A stretch of 64,000 nucleotides of DNA from Marasmius tenuissimus. Lineage: Eukaryota > Basidiomycota > Agaricomycetes > Agaricales > Marasmiaceae. The position numbers and the translations under genes are program-made. The stretch lies in assembly GCA_029532415.1 (NCBI GenBank), contig JAQOTA010000060.1, positions 2,418,001-2,482,000 of the forward strand, read 5' to 3'. The notes beneath the pieces were generated by a model. The model was given only the letters and a program-made list of their open reading frames with translations. It ran no database searches and was not told where the DNA came from. This document shows, one piece after another, positions 1-11,679 of this stretch; position 1 is the first letter of the stretch; the number at the start of each line of letters is the position of its first letter.

Positions 1-1928
1 GTTCGGCGAAATATTCCTCAGGATTGGCAGGAAGATCCAGTGAGACCGCCAAATCCATGACCCTTCCATGCAGCTCCTTACGCTGCTCATACATCTGTTT
101 CAGGACGGGCTTCCCAATCCAGAACAGACGAAGAAGGGCCATGAATGACCGGAAGGACGAAACAGCGTCCTCCATCCATCGCAGGCTCATCCACATGAGC
201 GCTGGAATCAAGATACCCGTGATCATTGCGAAAGGGAAGGTCATTGCCACGCCTAATCCCCAGACCGCAAGACCGGACATTAACCCATAGATGAGCTTGT
301 ACTGCGCAATCTCATCGTAGGTGTCAAAGATCGGGCCGGTCTTCTTGAAGTTGTGGCACGCGTAAAATGTCGTCGCATACACGGGCAGCCAAAGGACCAG
401 GCCCGGAATCGAAAGGACGAGTAGACAGCATGCCCAAGTCAGCCGGATTATCATGCGATAAAAGACCGTCCGTCGGGGGAGGGTCGTTCGTCTGATACGA
501 TCGTCCTTAATTCCCCATTTCGCAAGTTGATCCTGATAAGCCTGTAGCAAGTTGAGAAGACCAGAATTTTGAGTCGGGTCAAGACTGACCTTTAAATCGG
601 TTTCCAAATGCGAAACGAGCGCTTTATCGATGTTGCGTTCATCCTCCTCCTTCACTTCAATACCTTTGAAAGCATCCAAAAAAGTTCGGACGACGCGAAC
701 GTGATCACCAAGACTCATGTGAGTCCCCAGAGGCGCATAAATTCGCGCTGCTAGTTTGCTCGTACGGACGAGGCCCCAGGAAGGGGAGTCTATAGTTCCG
801 TGACTGATCTGTTGATGCATCCTAGCGGTCAAAGAGCGAATGACCGTGTAATCGATAGGCTTCAAGAGCTCAGGGTTGTCCTGGCAGATGATCAGAAAAC
901 CAGAGTCAGTACTGAGTTGATGCCTCCTTACCTTAGGAGTAAAAATCAAGGGCTCATGGAACGTCACCAATACATCAGAACGAAAATGTTGTCGATGCCT
1001 GTTCCGTTCCTTCCGTGAGGAGCAACAGCGGAAAGCGTTACGACTTACATGTAAGTGATGGAGCAAGTCAATATGGAGATCTTGAACTCTGAATTGGTCC
1101 GGTTTCGCGATAGAACATCAGAAACCAACCGAGCAACTGCATGGACGTATGAACAAGAGGACCGCGTAGATAGAGGGACGCAATTACATACCTCCTGTCT
1201 TGAAGGGTGCGATAGTAGGGTGATACCGACTCATTCCCTCCGGGAATAAACACACAGCGTCGCCGGTTTCTAACGCCTGCTGAAGTTCAGTGATAGATCG
1301 AGCGATTGGAAAGGAACTCCCACCTTCATGAGATGGAGCATGACCTCCGAGTTGTCGACTTCACTTTGACCGTCAACGTCCTTTTTACGTTGGATGGGAA
1401 CGGTTCCAGCACTTTCGATGAGCCAACTCGTGAAGGTTTTCTTTCCGAACTGAGTAGATTTGGCTGTCAATCGTAACATGTTTCGTTTCTGGGAAGTGCG
1501 GTTTTCGGCGTTAGCGCGACGCCGATGGCTTCAATTCGTCCACTTGCTTTAGAAGGTATTGAAGTTACGAGGAGCCTAGTTCCGGATAAAAATTTGAGTG
1601 CTCGACACGTATGGACGTTCTCAAATCGACTGACAATGCATCTGTGAGGGAGTTGCTATGGTTTGCAGACACAATGCTGTAATGGAGTTGAGACGGTAGC
1701 TCGTCATGAACAGTGAAAGATTGATCAACCATGGCAATCCGTTCTCCGGGATCAAATGGGTATTTTCGACAACTATAGTCCCGTAGAATATCTTGAGGAC
1801 AAACTTGAATAGGAGCCTGGTAAAAGACTAGTTGAAAGACACGAATAGTTGCGACTGATCAATGCACTCTGCCTTATTAACCAATACGACCAAGGCGTAG
1901 GCGTTGGTCCTGGGTGCTTGCTTTCCAT
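1..1928 (-). CDS. Glycerol-3-phosphate / DHAP acyltransferase (Sct1/Gpt2-like), 3' end cut by window edge
   Basis: First acylation step of glycerolipid synthesis at the ER membrane: transfer of an acyl chain from acyl-CoA to glycerol-3-phosphate or dihydroxyacetone phosphate. Starting from ATG at 1928-1926, the spliced protein opens MESKHPGPTPTPWSYW and contains the acyltransferase motif NHSNSLTDALLLVTSIPSK (HxxxxD), then RNMLRLTAKSTQFGKK and the acceptor motif CLFPEGMSRYHPTIAPFKTG, and later HFRSDVLVTFHEPL and LAARIYAPLGTHMSLGDHVR. The C-terminal half has hydrophobic segments (around 480-100) fitting membrane anchoring. Several short introns are needed; one (1489-1547) has a GC donor, gcaagt. 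The frame is still open at base 1, so the C-terminus is missing. It is head-to-head with RRP12. The family call is strong; which acceptor (G3P or DHAP) is preferred cannot be read from sequence. Confidence 0.85.
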
Positions 1929-2291
1929 ATCGTATAAATAGTCTCTGAGGTTTCGAGATACTTAGTTGGGTTTGTCGACGTGTCAATTAGATTCCACGCA
2001 TCCTCGAAGCATTCTGTATGGGTATGAGATAGTAATTGGGATGAGAGAAGACATACGAATTGTCCAGGCTATCGAGACGAATAGTTCCTGAAGACTCCGA
2101 CTCCAAGCGACGAAGAAGAAGGAGCGCCCCGCAATACTGGAATTCGGGAAATGATGCAGCTGGCAGTTTGAATTGCCGCTAGAAGCTGACTAAGCGATCA
2201 AGAAATTTGCAGAGACAACGGCCAAAGCAGCGTGCTCATCGTCCAAGTTGGGCTCGTCGTCGCGTACGTTCTCCTCATCATCACGCCGACA
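1929..2291. promoter_or_regulatory. Shared 5' region between the acyltransferase and RRP12 genes
   Basis: A 363-bp gap between two divergent start codons. It must hold both promoters and 5' leaders. I see no clear TATA box or repeated motif. An in-frame upstream ATG exists at 2232, but the RRP12 family N-terminus (MEQSLSKIR...) starts at 2292, so 2232-2291 is treated as leader. Confidence 0.45.
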
Positions 2292-5200
2292 ATGGAGCAG
2301 TCGCTGTCAAAAATTAGGGTGCACACAACCTCCTCCCTTGCTCACCAAAAATCTCCCGCAAAGCTCCTCATCGCTATCGAATCGACTCTTGATGAACAGC
2401 GAACAGAACGATCACCGACCGCATATTTCGCAGCACTCTTCACCACCCTAGACAGCACGATACAGAAGAACGAAACATCGTTGAATGACGGAGACGTTCT
2501 TCCGGCAGAGCTATATCTTCTTGCCCTTATTTCGCCCTTTGTCGCAGTCCCAGTTCTACGAACACACATCAACACGTTATTGAATCTCACTGCACCTCTT
2601 TTCCCCTCCCTTCAACAGCATGCACCCGCGCTGAGGTCTCAACTAACGCTCTATCAGGTCATCCTCACCTCGATCGACCGATCTCAGTTAGAAACCCACG
2701 GAATCCGACAAGCCTTTGCCACCATTCTTCAAATATGCCTGGATCCACGACCAAAAGTTAGGAAAAAAGCCGCAGAAGTGGTGAAGAATGTCATATCAAA
2801 GCCCCCACTTCCCCTTGCTAGGCATCCATATGCGGAGAGAGTTGCAGAGTGGGCCGTATCGAATCTTTCTGGAGAAAGCAAAAGTGGAACTTCGTCCGTA
2901 AAAAATGCAGGAGTCGATGCAGAATCCTACATCCACATTCTTGCCATGCTTCGGCCTGTTCTCGCAAATCTGCCACCTTCTGTGAGCTCTTCATCCCCTC
3001 TCGCCCGTCTACGTACTCACACTCTGTCGCCATTGTCAGGCTTACCCTTCTCTGACCAACTCCCTCCTCCATTTACCACGACTAGGAAACCCATTCCTCT
3101 CTCAATCATCGTACTCGGCAATGTCCGATATCTTCTCCTTATCCCGCGACGACGGAACTTTTGAGACTAACGGAGACGTTCTTGCGGAAGTCCTTAAGAC
3201 CATACTGGCCTTTCCACCATCGAAAACCGATACAACCTCGACTCCAGGGTGGCTTGCGGCTTTGGCATCTGCAATGTCCGTGTTCAAGGAGACATCTCAG
3301 AGTGCTTTTGCCAGTCGTGTTCCTACAGTATGGAAAACGACATGGTCATACCTGGAGTCTGGTAACAGCGAGGTCAGGGCATCCGCGGCCCATTCCATTA
3401 ATACCTTATCTCGATGCACACTTTCTATGGATGACGGGAGTGAGGGCAAACTCACGCTAGCAGGAATGGTGACACAGATATCCAAGGCATTCACCTCCGT
3501 TGCATATACCAAAGCCATTCCCGATCTCTTGTCCATTACCTCTTCCTTGATCTTAAACTTGCAGCAAGGAAAACCTGTTAAAGCCTCCCAGGTTTCTACA
3601 ACACGGCCTCTCATCAAGCAAATTGGGGACCTTCGAATAGAAAAGAACTTTGAATACAAGGAGGGGGCCGATGCAGTCTTATCCACCGCGATGCGTGTCC
3701 TTGGCCCCGAAATGGTTCTTGACATCCTTCCCTTGAACTTGGAACCTGAAAAACGGTGAGAACGCCCATCTTTCTGGGTTTTGCTATAGCCTGAACGTTG
3801 CATTCTGTTAAGTGCGAAGGGAGAGCCGCGCGCGTTTCTGTTGCCCTTGCTTGCTCAGCCTCATCCCTCACCCCTATCGCACTTCGTTTCCTACTTCGTA
3901 CCTTTGAGCGAACACATGTTCGATCTTCAAAGCAAGGCCGAGGCCGAGGGCCGTCAATCCGAAGGAAAAGTCTGGAGCGTTTTGGTCAACCAAGTTTGGA
4001 ATGGTTTCCCGGGCTATTGCCATGGTTCATCAGATTTGAGCGTAGTACTGTGGTTCAAAAATTTCGTAGTCGCTATTTCTGACATCTCGCCACTAGACGT
4101 TCACGCAGCAGTTCTCACAGCTGCTATCTCAGGTTTTGTACAGCCAGCCGGACCTAAGGCCCGCTATTCTTAAGGGACTCAAGACTATCATCGAGTCCAA
4201 TGTGGCCGTAGCCGCTGGACGCGAAGACGTAACGAACCCCTCTTTCATGACAACAGAGCAAGGAAATCGCAATGTTGAATTTCTTCGTACACAAGCGGAA
4301 AACTGGCTCGCAGTCCTATTCAACGTCTTCAGCAGCGTCAATCGCGATTCACGTGGGGCTATGGGTGAGGTTATCACCGCTTGGGCGTCCATCGCGGACG
4401 AGAATGTAAGCACGTTAGCAATATGGCTTTTCACTCCCGACTCATATCAATGTTCTAGGCACTGGCCAAAGCACAGACCAAGGTGCTCGGTATCCTCAAA
4501 GGCGAGCTCCCCAAGCTCTCAGGCAAAGCAAGTGATGACGAAAGCACGGCCTTAATGGCTCTCGATCTCGTGCTTCTTCTTCTTCCGTTCCTATCAAACT
4601 CCGACGCTGGCTCACTATTCCAACTCTGTCTATCCAAAGAAATCCTCGCCGTAAAGTCCAATGGGGTGCAAAAACGCGCATACAAGATTCTCACCAAACT
4701 TGCGGAGAGCAAGAAAGTTCCTATCGAGGCCGAGAAGGTTCTACAAGAACTTGACTCGTCCGTGGATGAGCTTTCAAGCGCTGCAAAGAAGGTAATACTC
4801 GATTCTATGTGATCCTATGAAAAACGTCCTCACATATGTTTCACCTATGCAGGACCGATTCAATCTACTTGCTGCGATACTACCATACATGCCTTCGTCT
4901 GCATTACATCTCATACCCACCATGATTCCTGAGGCCGTTCTTGGAACGAAAGAGACATCGGACAAGGCTCGATCTGCAGCCTTTGATCTGATCATTGTAA
5001 TGGGCAAGAAGATGAGCGAGGGTGGTGTAGTAAAGAGAGACATGATGGAAGACATGGATGAAGATATCCCAATGGAAGGTAGCCGTCTTCATGGCTTCAA
5101 CTCTTTTCCCGGCACTGATCTAACGATTTGCTCAGCCGCCGCTAACATCGAGGAGTTTATGAAAATGGTTGCTGGTGGCCTCGCTGGATCGACGCCTCAC

Positions 5201-6523
5201 ATGGTTAGTGCAACAATAACCGCCATCTCCCGTCTCGTATTTGAGTTCAAAGGTCAGGCTTCTCATTCGTTCTCATGCGAACTGAACTGACTGCTAAAAA
5301 AAGATGACATCTCGAATGACATGAAAAAGGAAATTTTCGAGACCCTCCTCGTGTTCCTCACATCCGCCAATAGAGAAATAGTCAAATCCGTACTTGGTTT
5401 CGTCAAACTCGCCATTCACACCTTCCCGGCGGATATTATCCAAGCTCATCTAAAGGAACTCGTGCCTGCTCTCCTCACATGGTCTCACGACCACAAGAAC
5501 CACTTCAAGGTCAAAGTCCGACATATCTTCGAGAGACTCCTTCGACGCCTTCCTTGGGAAGAAGTCTATTCTTATGCAGGCAATGACGACGCAGCTAAGG
5601 TTCTGGTTAATATAAAGAAGCGTAAGGAACGTGCGAAGCGGAAGAAGGCCAGCAAGGAAGAGGACGATGATCATGTGCGTGTCAAAGCTCTCCGTCGTAT
5701 ACTCTTTTGGCCCTGAAGCCTAAAACCCTGAAGGATTCAAATGCCGCGCCAGCTACCGGGGACGCATTCGAGGATATCATCTATGGCAGCGAGAGCGAGC
5801 TAGATGACAGTGACGATGAACAAGCTCCTTCTCGTGCAGAACCCCGTACGTCAAAGAAACAACCTCACGGAGTACGTCTTCGGATGGACGACGACGAGCC
5901 CATGGATTTGTTGCGAGGAGTCGCTTCTCGAGTTACCAGTAAGTCGTACTTCGATCTGAAACAACTATTGGTTTACTTTATTCCTTCCAGACGCATCATC
6001 CAATAAGAGACGGAAACCTGGTCAAGAGGCTTCTCGTTTCAAGACTGACGACGATACTGGCAAAATGGTCATAGACGAAAACGATTCAGACGAGGAGACA
6101 AGTACCCCTCAACAAAAGTCGAAAGAGGATGTCGTTGGAACCGCCTATCGTGAAAGCATTACTTCTGTTGATGGCTTCACTAGGGGTCCTAATGGACGCA
6201 TCAAGTTCAACAAGGATACCAAGAAACGGAGACGCGAGGCTCAAGAGGCGGAAGACGATGCTATGGACGTCGAGGAAAATCCCAAGAAGCAAAAGACGAA
6301 ACAAAGCAACTCACGGCCAGGCCAGGAGTTCAAGGCGAAGGTAAAGGATCCGTCAGTTTTGTCGAAAGATCGCCCTCTCACCACTACCTTGCAGCGAGCT
6401 GGCGGGGATGTCAAGAAAAACGGTGTAGATCCCTATGCCTATGTGACCCTTTCCCAAGCTGCTGGGAAGAAGGGTGGGCGCAAAAACCAGATAGGCATTA
6501 CTGGAAAAGGGAGCAGGAAGTAG
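2292..6523 (+). CDS. RRP12: Ribosomal RNA processing protein Rrp12 (HEAT-repeat, NUC173 family)
   Basis: Nucleolar HEAT-repeat factor for maturation and export of pre-ribosomal subunits. Ten exons: 2292-2981, 3040-3755, 3813-4041, 4097-4405, 4459-4791, 4853-5078, 5136-5252, 5304-5674, 5719-5938, 5991-6523; all splice phases agree and give 1247 residues, the usual family size. Family landmarks include SSLAHQKSPAKLLIAIESTL near the start, RLGNPFLSQSSYSAMSDIF, GFPGYCHGSSDL, LLSQVLYSQPDLRPAILKGL, HLIPTMIPEAVLGTKE and LPWEEVYSYAGNDDAAKVL. The last third is acidic then lysine-rich (SESELDDSDDE; KKRRREAQEAEDDAMD; KKQKTKQ), ending GITGKGSRK, consistent with nucleolar localisation. The start at 2292 is preferred over an in-frame ATG 60 bp upstream because homologous N-termini begin MEQ-like. 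Convergent with PAC2, only 72 bp apart. Confidence 0.93.
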
Positions 6524-6595
6524 ATCTTGAAAGCCACAATCTACAAATCTTGTACACGCACTACTGCTAGTACTAGTACTATTACGATCTCGTCA

Positions 6596-7610
6596 TCATC
6601 CATATAGCGCTTGGTCGTGGGGTGTTCCAAATAGGCCCTGGTTCCAGCTCTCGGGCTGCCTCCATTCTTTGATATTCGACGCCACCCCAAGGACTGTCAC
6701 TACCGCGGACGCTAGTAGGTTTGCGTCAGCTCGGTTGTCGCCATCCATAGCAAACATTAGGATCGCTGCGGTCGGAATTGACCAATCTTTGGGTAACGAC
6801 AGGAAAAAGCGACGTGTGAGCCCGCCTCCGGGTACGAAGGGTATCTGGTGGTCAGACTCAGAATTCTCCGCTGGTCGCTGTAGGATTGGTGATGTATATG
6901 TAGGCATCGGACTCTCAGCGAGGCGGGAAATGAGGGAGGTACTTTGCTCGTTCGTCGGTGATTGCAGTTGGAATACTGGTGTACTAGATCGTCCATCGTT
7001 TAGATGATTCTGTGAGGAACGATCCGAACAAATCATGATACTCACAACATCTGGTCGTCCGTGCGATTTGACGAATCTACCCCGGAGAGAAACAGACACC
7101 CAGAAACCCCTGCTTCCTTTACAAACGCGAGAACTTGTTCGATAAATTCTTGCTTTCGGGTCTGCAATAGGTCATATCGTCGATTTTGTGATCATAAAAG
7201 GCTATTCTTTTGACACTACTCGCCCTCAGGGGTGGTGACCTTTGCTGGAATATCAGGATCTCCGAGTCTGCTTTGCCATACACTGACAGCGAGCCAAATC
7301 GTTAGTTGCACGATCGCAAGTGAAATAAAGATATCACGACTTGCATTCAAAGGCCGTAGCGACACCTACACCATCCTCTGAGCACCCAACGAGAGGTATT
7401 CCATATTTTGAATTGAAAACTCCGACGCGTTCGAGTCCTAAGGAGGCGATGAGGAGATCGGCAGCGAGTTGCGCTACATTTGCGGTCGAGACGATGGGCT
7501 AATGAACCATATTTTCATAGATCGACGCGAAATGAAGAGATATAAACACCAACGATGATCACGGTCTTCCCTGAGAGGTCCAACGGTGAGAGACTTTTAA
7601 GGAAGGTCAT
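6596..7610 (-). CDS. Proteasome assembly chaperone 2 (PAC2/Add66 family)
   Basis: Chaperone that helps assemble the 20S proteasome alpha ring, normally as a PAC1-PAC2 heterodimer. The reconstructed protein begins MTFLKSLSPLDLSGKTVII, continues PIVSTANVAQLAADLLIASL, FELYGKADSEILIFQQRSPP and RKQEFIEQVLAFVKEAGVSG, then LFLSGVDSSNRTDDQM, PFVPGGGLTRRFF, FAMDGDNRADANLLASAV and the C-terminal hallmark QGLFGTPHDQALYG. All are family positions. Introns are short; that at 7283-7344 has a GC donor (gcaagt), and the next at 7162-7223 most likely also does (gcgagt, giving RSPPLR-TRKQEF); a GT site 9 bp further in would add three residues (ASS). It faces RRP12 tail to tail and follows ETF-alpha in the same direction. 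Confidence 0.88.
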
Positions 7611-7784
7611 GGTCGATGGGCAAGTTGAAGTAGTCAGATTTACTTACATCACACACATACTTACGCGTCGCGTGAACTTCAATCAGACTGGCCTGGGCAA
7701 GTATACATTATCCCATGCAAGTTTGTCGAAAACTACATTACGGAGGGTTTAGGAATAATCATGCTAGAAATTTAACCTAATTTA

Positions 7785-8941
7785 TTATTTCAACTTCTCG
7801 ATCAACTCTGGTACCACCTCATAGAGGTCACCAACAAGTCCGGCATCAGCGACTTGGAAAATGGGGGCATCGGGATCCTGAAACGACGTGTTACGAACTA
7901 GATAATGGAGGATAGATCCGCCACGCACCTTATTAACAGCGACTATCATTTTCGAGTCCTTCATTCCAGCGAGATGCTGAATTGCTCCGGAAATGCCAAG
8001 GGCAATATACAATTCTGGAGCGACGACTTTCCCGGTCTGTCCAACTTGAAGTGAGTTGTCGGCATAGCCTGCATCAACCGCAGCCCTCGAAGCTCCAACT
8101 GCAGCACCCAGGACATCGGCTAGAGGGTACAATGTGGCCTTGAAGGTTTCAGAGTCCTTCAAGGGTCTACCGCCGGAAACCACGCGACTGGCGACACCAA
8201 GATCGGGGCGGTCGGATTTGGCGATGTGTGTATTTACATGCTGGGTAGGCAAGTCGGAAACATTCACTGGATCGACGGCTGTGACCTCGACATTCTGGCT
8301 TTCTTCGCTTGGTGCGGGATCGAATGAAGTTCCTCGGACCGTAAAGAATTTGATTGGAACTGAGGAAGGAAGGCGAACGGTGGAGACAGCATTGCCAGCG
8401 TAGATCGGGCGAGTGAAGGTTGTTGAATTAGACGAAGTGTCATGTTCGAGAGAGGTGATTTCTGAGACGGCCGGGACGTCGAGTCTCGCAGCAACTCGGG
8501 GAAGCAGGGACTTTGCAAACGACGTTGGCGCAGACACAACGTGTGTGTACTGGGATTCCGACAGAATTTTTTCTAGAAGAGGAGAGATTGCTTCGGGTAC
8601 AGGTTGAGCGTAAAGGTCGGAAGTCGAATGAAGCAGTGAGGACAATCCCTTTAGCCTAAATTTTCAAAGAATAGTCCATGAGCAGACCTAAATTCACAAG
8701 CGGCCATTACTCACTTCTTCACTTTATTGACGACAGCAGGAACTTGGTCCGAGCCACCAACGATCAGACCTGTAACCTTTCCACCCAGCTGTCCTGCGGC
8801 TGTTAATGCCGATAGAGAGCCTGGGTCAATCACACCCTGTCTGTGTTCGAGAAAAATGAGAGCATGAGGGGAAGAAGAGGTCGAATAAGCGCGTAAAACG
8901 GTCCTGGAGAGCAGGAGACGACGACGAGCAACGAAGAGCAT
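7785..8941 (-). CDS. Electron transfer flavoprotein alpha subunit, mitochondrial
   Basis: FAD-carrying subunit of matrix ETF, which takes electrons from acyl-CoA and other dehydrogenases and passes them to ETF-ubiquinone oxidoreductase. Three exons (8941-8715, 8655-7929, 7877-7785 on the minus strand) give 348 residues, normal for the family. The N-terminus MLFVARRRLLLSRTVLRAYS is Arg-rich and without acidic residues, a matrix-targeting peptide. Family sequence follows: ALIFLEHRQGVIDPGSLSAL, THVVSAPTSFAKSLLPRVAA, RVVSGGRPLKDSETF, and the FAD domain VGQTGKVVAPELYIALGISG, IQHLAGMKDSKMIVAVNKDP, DAPIFQVADAGLVGDL. The 51-bp intron 7878-7928 has no stop and a length divisible by three, so an unspliced reading would silently insert 17 residues; the NKDPDAPIF motif shows it is an intron. 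Divergent from PEX5. Confidence 0.95.
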
Positions 8942-9156
8942 GACGGCCAGAGGAGAGCCGGAGCTAGCCGGAGTAGCGGTGGGGTCCTGAGAAACTGAGC
9001 TCCGGGCAGAAAGCGGGCCGCGGGAAGCCGTAGCCTGTGATAACCGGAGTTCCCCGCAAACCCGGCAATCATCTCGGATAGCCGGTACCTCCAGCGATTA
9101 CTCACCAAAGAATTCTGACTTCTTACTCTCATACACTCTCATAACTTGCCACCATC
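8942..9156. promoter_or_regulatory. Compact bidirectional promoter between ETF-alpha and PEX5
   Basis: Only 215 bp separate the two start codons, so the genes must share regulatory DNA. The segment is GC-rich on the ETF-alpha side and ends in CT-rich sequence followed by caccatcATG on the PEX5 side. I could not identify a specific fatty-acid-response element by eye. Confidence 0.5.
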
Positions 9157-11508
9157 ATGTCCTTCCAAAATCTTATCTCTGGCGCAGAATGCTCTACTGC
9201 TTCAAACCCTCTTTCACAGGTGCTGAAACATACTGAAGGAGATCGCAGTCTGCAGCAGGTGAATTCACGACATTAACTTTTCCTGTATTCACTCAACTCA
9301 TATCTATACTCCAGGACAGAGTTGCTGGACCATCATCTTCACGGGCATGTATCTCTGAATCGTTCAGATTCTGAAAGAATAATCACACAATTCCACAGCT
9401 GCAATATCTCCCTGGATCATCGTCTGTAGCCGCTAGTCAGCAGGATCTTGCCCTCGCTCGTCAGTTCTTCGAAGGAAATATCAATGGGACTCAGCATTCC
9501 TTCGTAATCCCTCCTGAATTATCGCGTGAAATGGGGGGCGTTTCTTCGCCAATGGGTGACGCATGGGTCGCAGAACAACAGCAACAATTACGTGCATTCC
9601 AGGCGAGCCAGCAGCCATCACAGTGGGCGACCGAATTTGGTGGCCCCGCGACTCTCCAACACACTGCTGTTCCTGCTGTCCGATCGAATTCCGCCGATCG
9701 TAGGTCCAGTTAATTCAACTCGGACGCGTGAACTCATACAGCTGTTTGGTGTAGTTCAGCAAAACCCGATATATCGACAACCCGGTTTGCAAGCTGGTTT
9801 TCCTTACCGCAGCACGTTCGCTGGACCCCCGATGATGCAAAGCTACAACAGCGAATTCTCGATGGACAAGGGGAAGGGAAAAACCCGCGAGGCCGACTTT
9901 GCGGCCGCTTTCGATCAATACGCAGCCTCTTTAACTCCGATCGAGAAAGAGAAACCTAGGATTGTAGACTTGACAGATGATTTGAGTGGGATTGAAGAAG
10001 CTTTGAAGGACACGAAGTTGGACGATGGGGAACTCACGGGTGACGATTTCCGGAAGTACGTGTCGAATTTACTGTGTCCGAACTTGTGATGAACCCAAGC
10101 TTTATAGAGTATGGAATGACTTACAAGATTCGCATGCTCCACCCCCTCAGGAAGATCTCGCAAAGTGGGAAGCAGAGTTTAGTCAAATGATGAATGCACA
10201 AAGGGATGAGCTGGAAACTGATTACGGGAGTGCTATGCAGAAAGCATGGGAGAACGGTGGAAGCTTCCCCGAATCGTTGGTAGACAAACCACTCCAATTC
10301 GGGGACGATGGTCTACCTGTCTTAGATTCATACAAGTTTGGTGAGAGGGATTTCTCCCATCGTCGGCATGCACTACCTAACGGTCGTGCAGAATCTGAGA
10401 ACAAGTACCTCGATCCTTCAACGTCAAGTAGCTCCATGCTCGAACAAGCGAAGGCCCTTCTAGAGCAGAACGGTTCGCTATCCGAGGCAGCCTTGCTACT
10501 GGAAGCAGCTATACAGAAAGGCGATCTCGGGGAGGGGGGGTACGAGGCTTGGATCCTGTTGGGTGAAACACGGAACATGGATGAACGTGAAGAACAAGGT
10601 ATGCGGGCCTTGACCGAAGGGGTCAAGCGTGCCGAAAGCGCGGGTGCCGCTGGTGCTGGGATGATGGTTCGTTCTCCCAAATAGTCTGACTCGAGATCTT
10701 GACTTTGACCCTTCTTTTTCGTGCAATCAGTCTTTGGCCATCTCCTATACCAATGAGTCAATGGACAGGTCTTCACATGTGATGCTCCTGAGGTGGTTGA
10801 TGGCTTGGTATCCAGAACGGCACGTATCAGAGGAGACTGTGAAGGCTATGTCGACCAACTCTTCATGGGACACCCACACTCGGATCACGGACCTCTTTTT
10901 AGGCCTTGCCCGCGATCAGCACAGCAAAGGCGTGGTAGATCCCGACGTCCAGATAGCTCTTGGCGTATTGTTCTATACTAACGGAGAATACGATCGAGCG
11001 AAGGATTGTTTCGAGACGGCTCTGACGGTACAACCTAGCGATTATCTCCTCTGGAACAGACTAGGGTCTTCACTTTCGAATGGCAACAAGCCTGAGGAGG
11101 CGTTAGGCGCATATAAGGAGGCCCTTCAATTACGTCCAACGTACACGCGGGCTATCTACAACGTCGGGGTGGCATGTAGGTGTTCATACCAGCTATGACA
11201 AACGACTCCGTCTAATTCGCATGACGAAGGTCTCAATATCGGCGCCCACAAAGAAGCGGCTGAACACTTCCTCAGTGCTCTTGCTCTCCAACTTGCCACT
11301 TCGGGAGATACTAGTGAACAGGTCTGGTTCACATTACGGCGCACATTTTTCGCCATGGTTCGTTTCTTGAGTGATTATATTTTTAGTTCGCCACTGACCA
11401 CAGCCTGATGAACTACAGAACCGAGCTGATCTTGCTGAGCATGCGACACAGGAGCGGTCTAACAAGGCCACACTGGAGATGTTCCGTAAGGAAGGATTCG
11501 ATTTCTAG
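9157..11508 (+). CDS. PEX5: Peroxisomal targeting signal 1 receptor Pex5 (TPR protein)
   Basis: Cycling receptor that binds C-terminal PTS1 signals in the cytosol and carries cargo to the peroxisomal docking complex. Eight exons (9157-9258, 9315-9344, 9399-9699, 9755-10055, 10108-10666, 10731-11175, 11230-11357, 11419-11508) give 651 residues with consistent phases. The N-terminus MSFQNLISGAECSTASNPLS holds the conserved cysteine (Cys12) used for monoubiquitination and recycling. The middle has WxxxF-type Pex14/Pex13-binding pentapeptides (WATEF, WEAEF). The C-terminal TPR array includes WILLGETRNMDEREEQGMRA, VQIALGVLFYTNGEYDRAKD, LLWNRLGSSLSNGNKPEEAL and RAIYNVGVACLNIGAHKEAA. The intron at 9345-9398 begins GC (gcatgt), joining SSSR to LQYLPGSS. 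Divergent from ETF-alpha. Confidence 0.95.
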
Positions 11509-11679
11509 GCCATAGGCTGTATACACTTACTGCTGGAATGGAATTTCGAATTATCCATGACTCGATTTCTCGCGCACGCTGCAGCGATTGAAATCCTAGC
11601 CTTCTTACTGGTTGGAACTGTGGGGTTGGCCGTTGGCGCGCGGCACATGTACATTGTTCGGATATTTCGATTGTTCCGG

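Noticed and set aside
2232..2291. Upstream in-frame start for RRP12
   Set aside because: It would add 20 hydrophobic residues absent from the family's usual N-terminus, which begins at MEQ.
9526..9750. Plus-strand frame MKWGAFLRQW... overlapping PEX5
   Set aside because: It is the shifted frame of PEX5 exon 3; the PEX5 frame has the conserved content.
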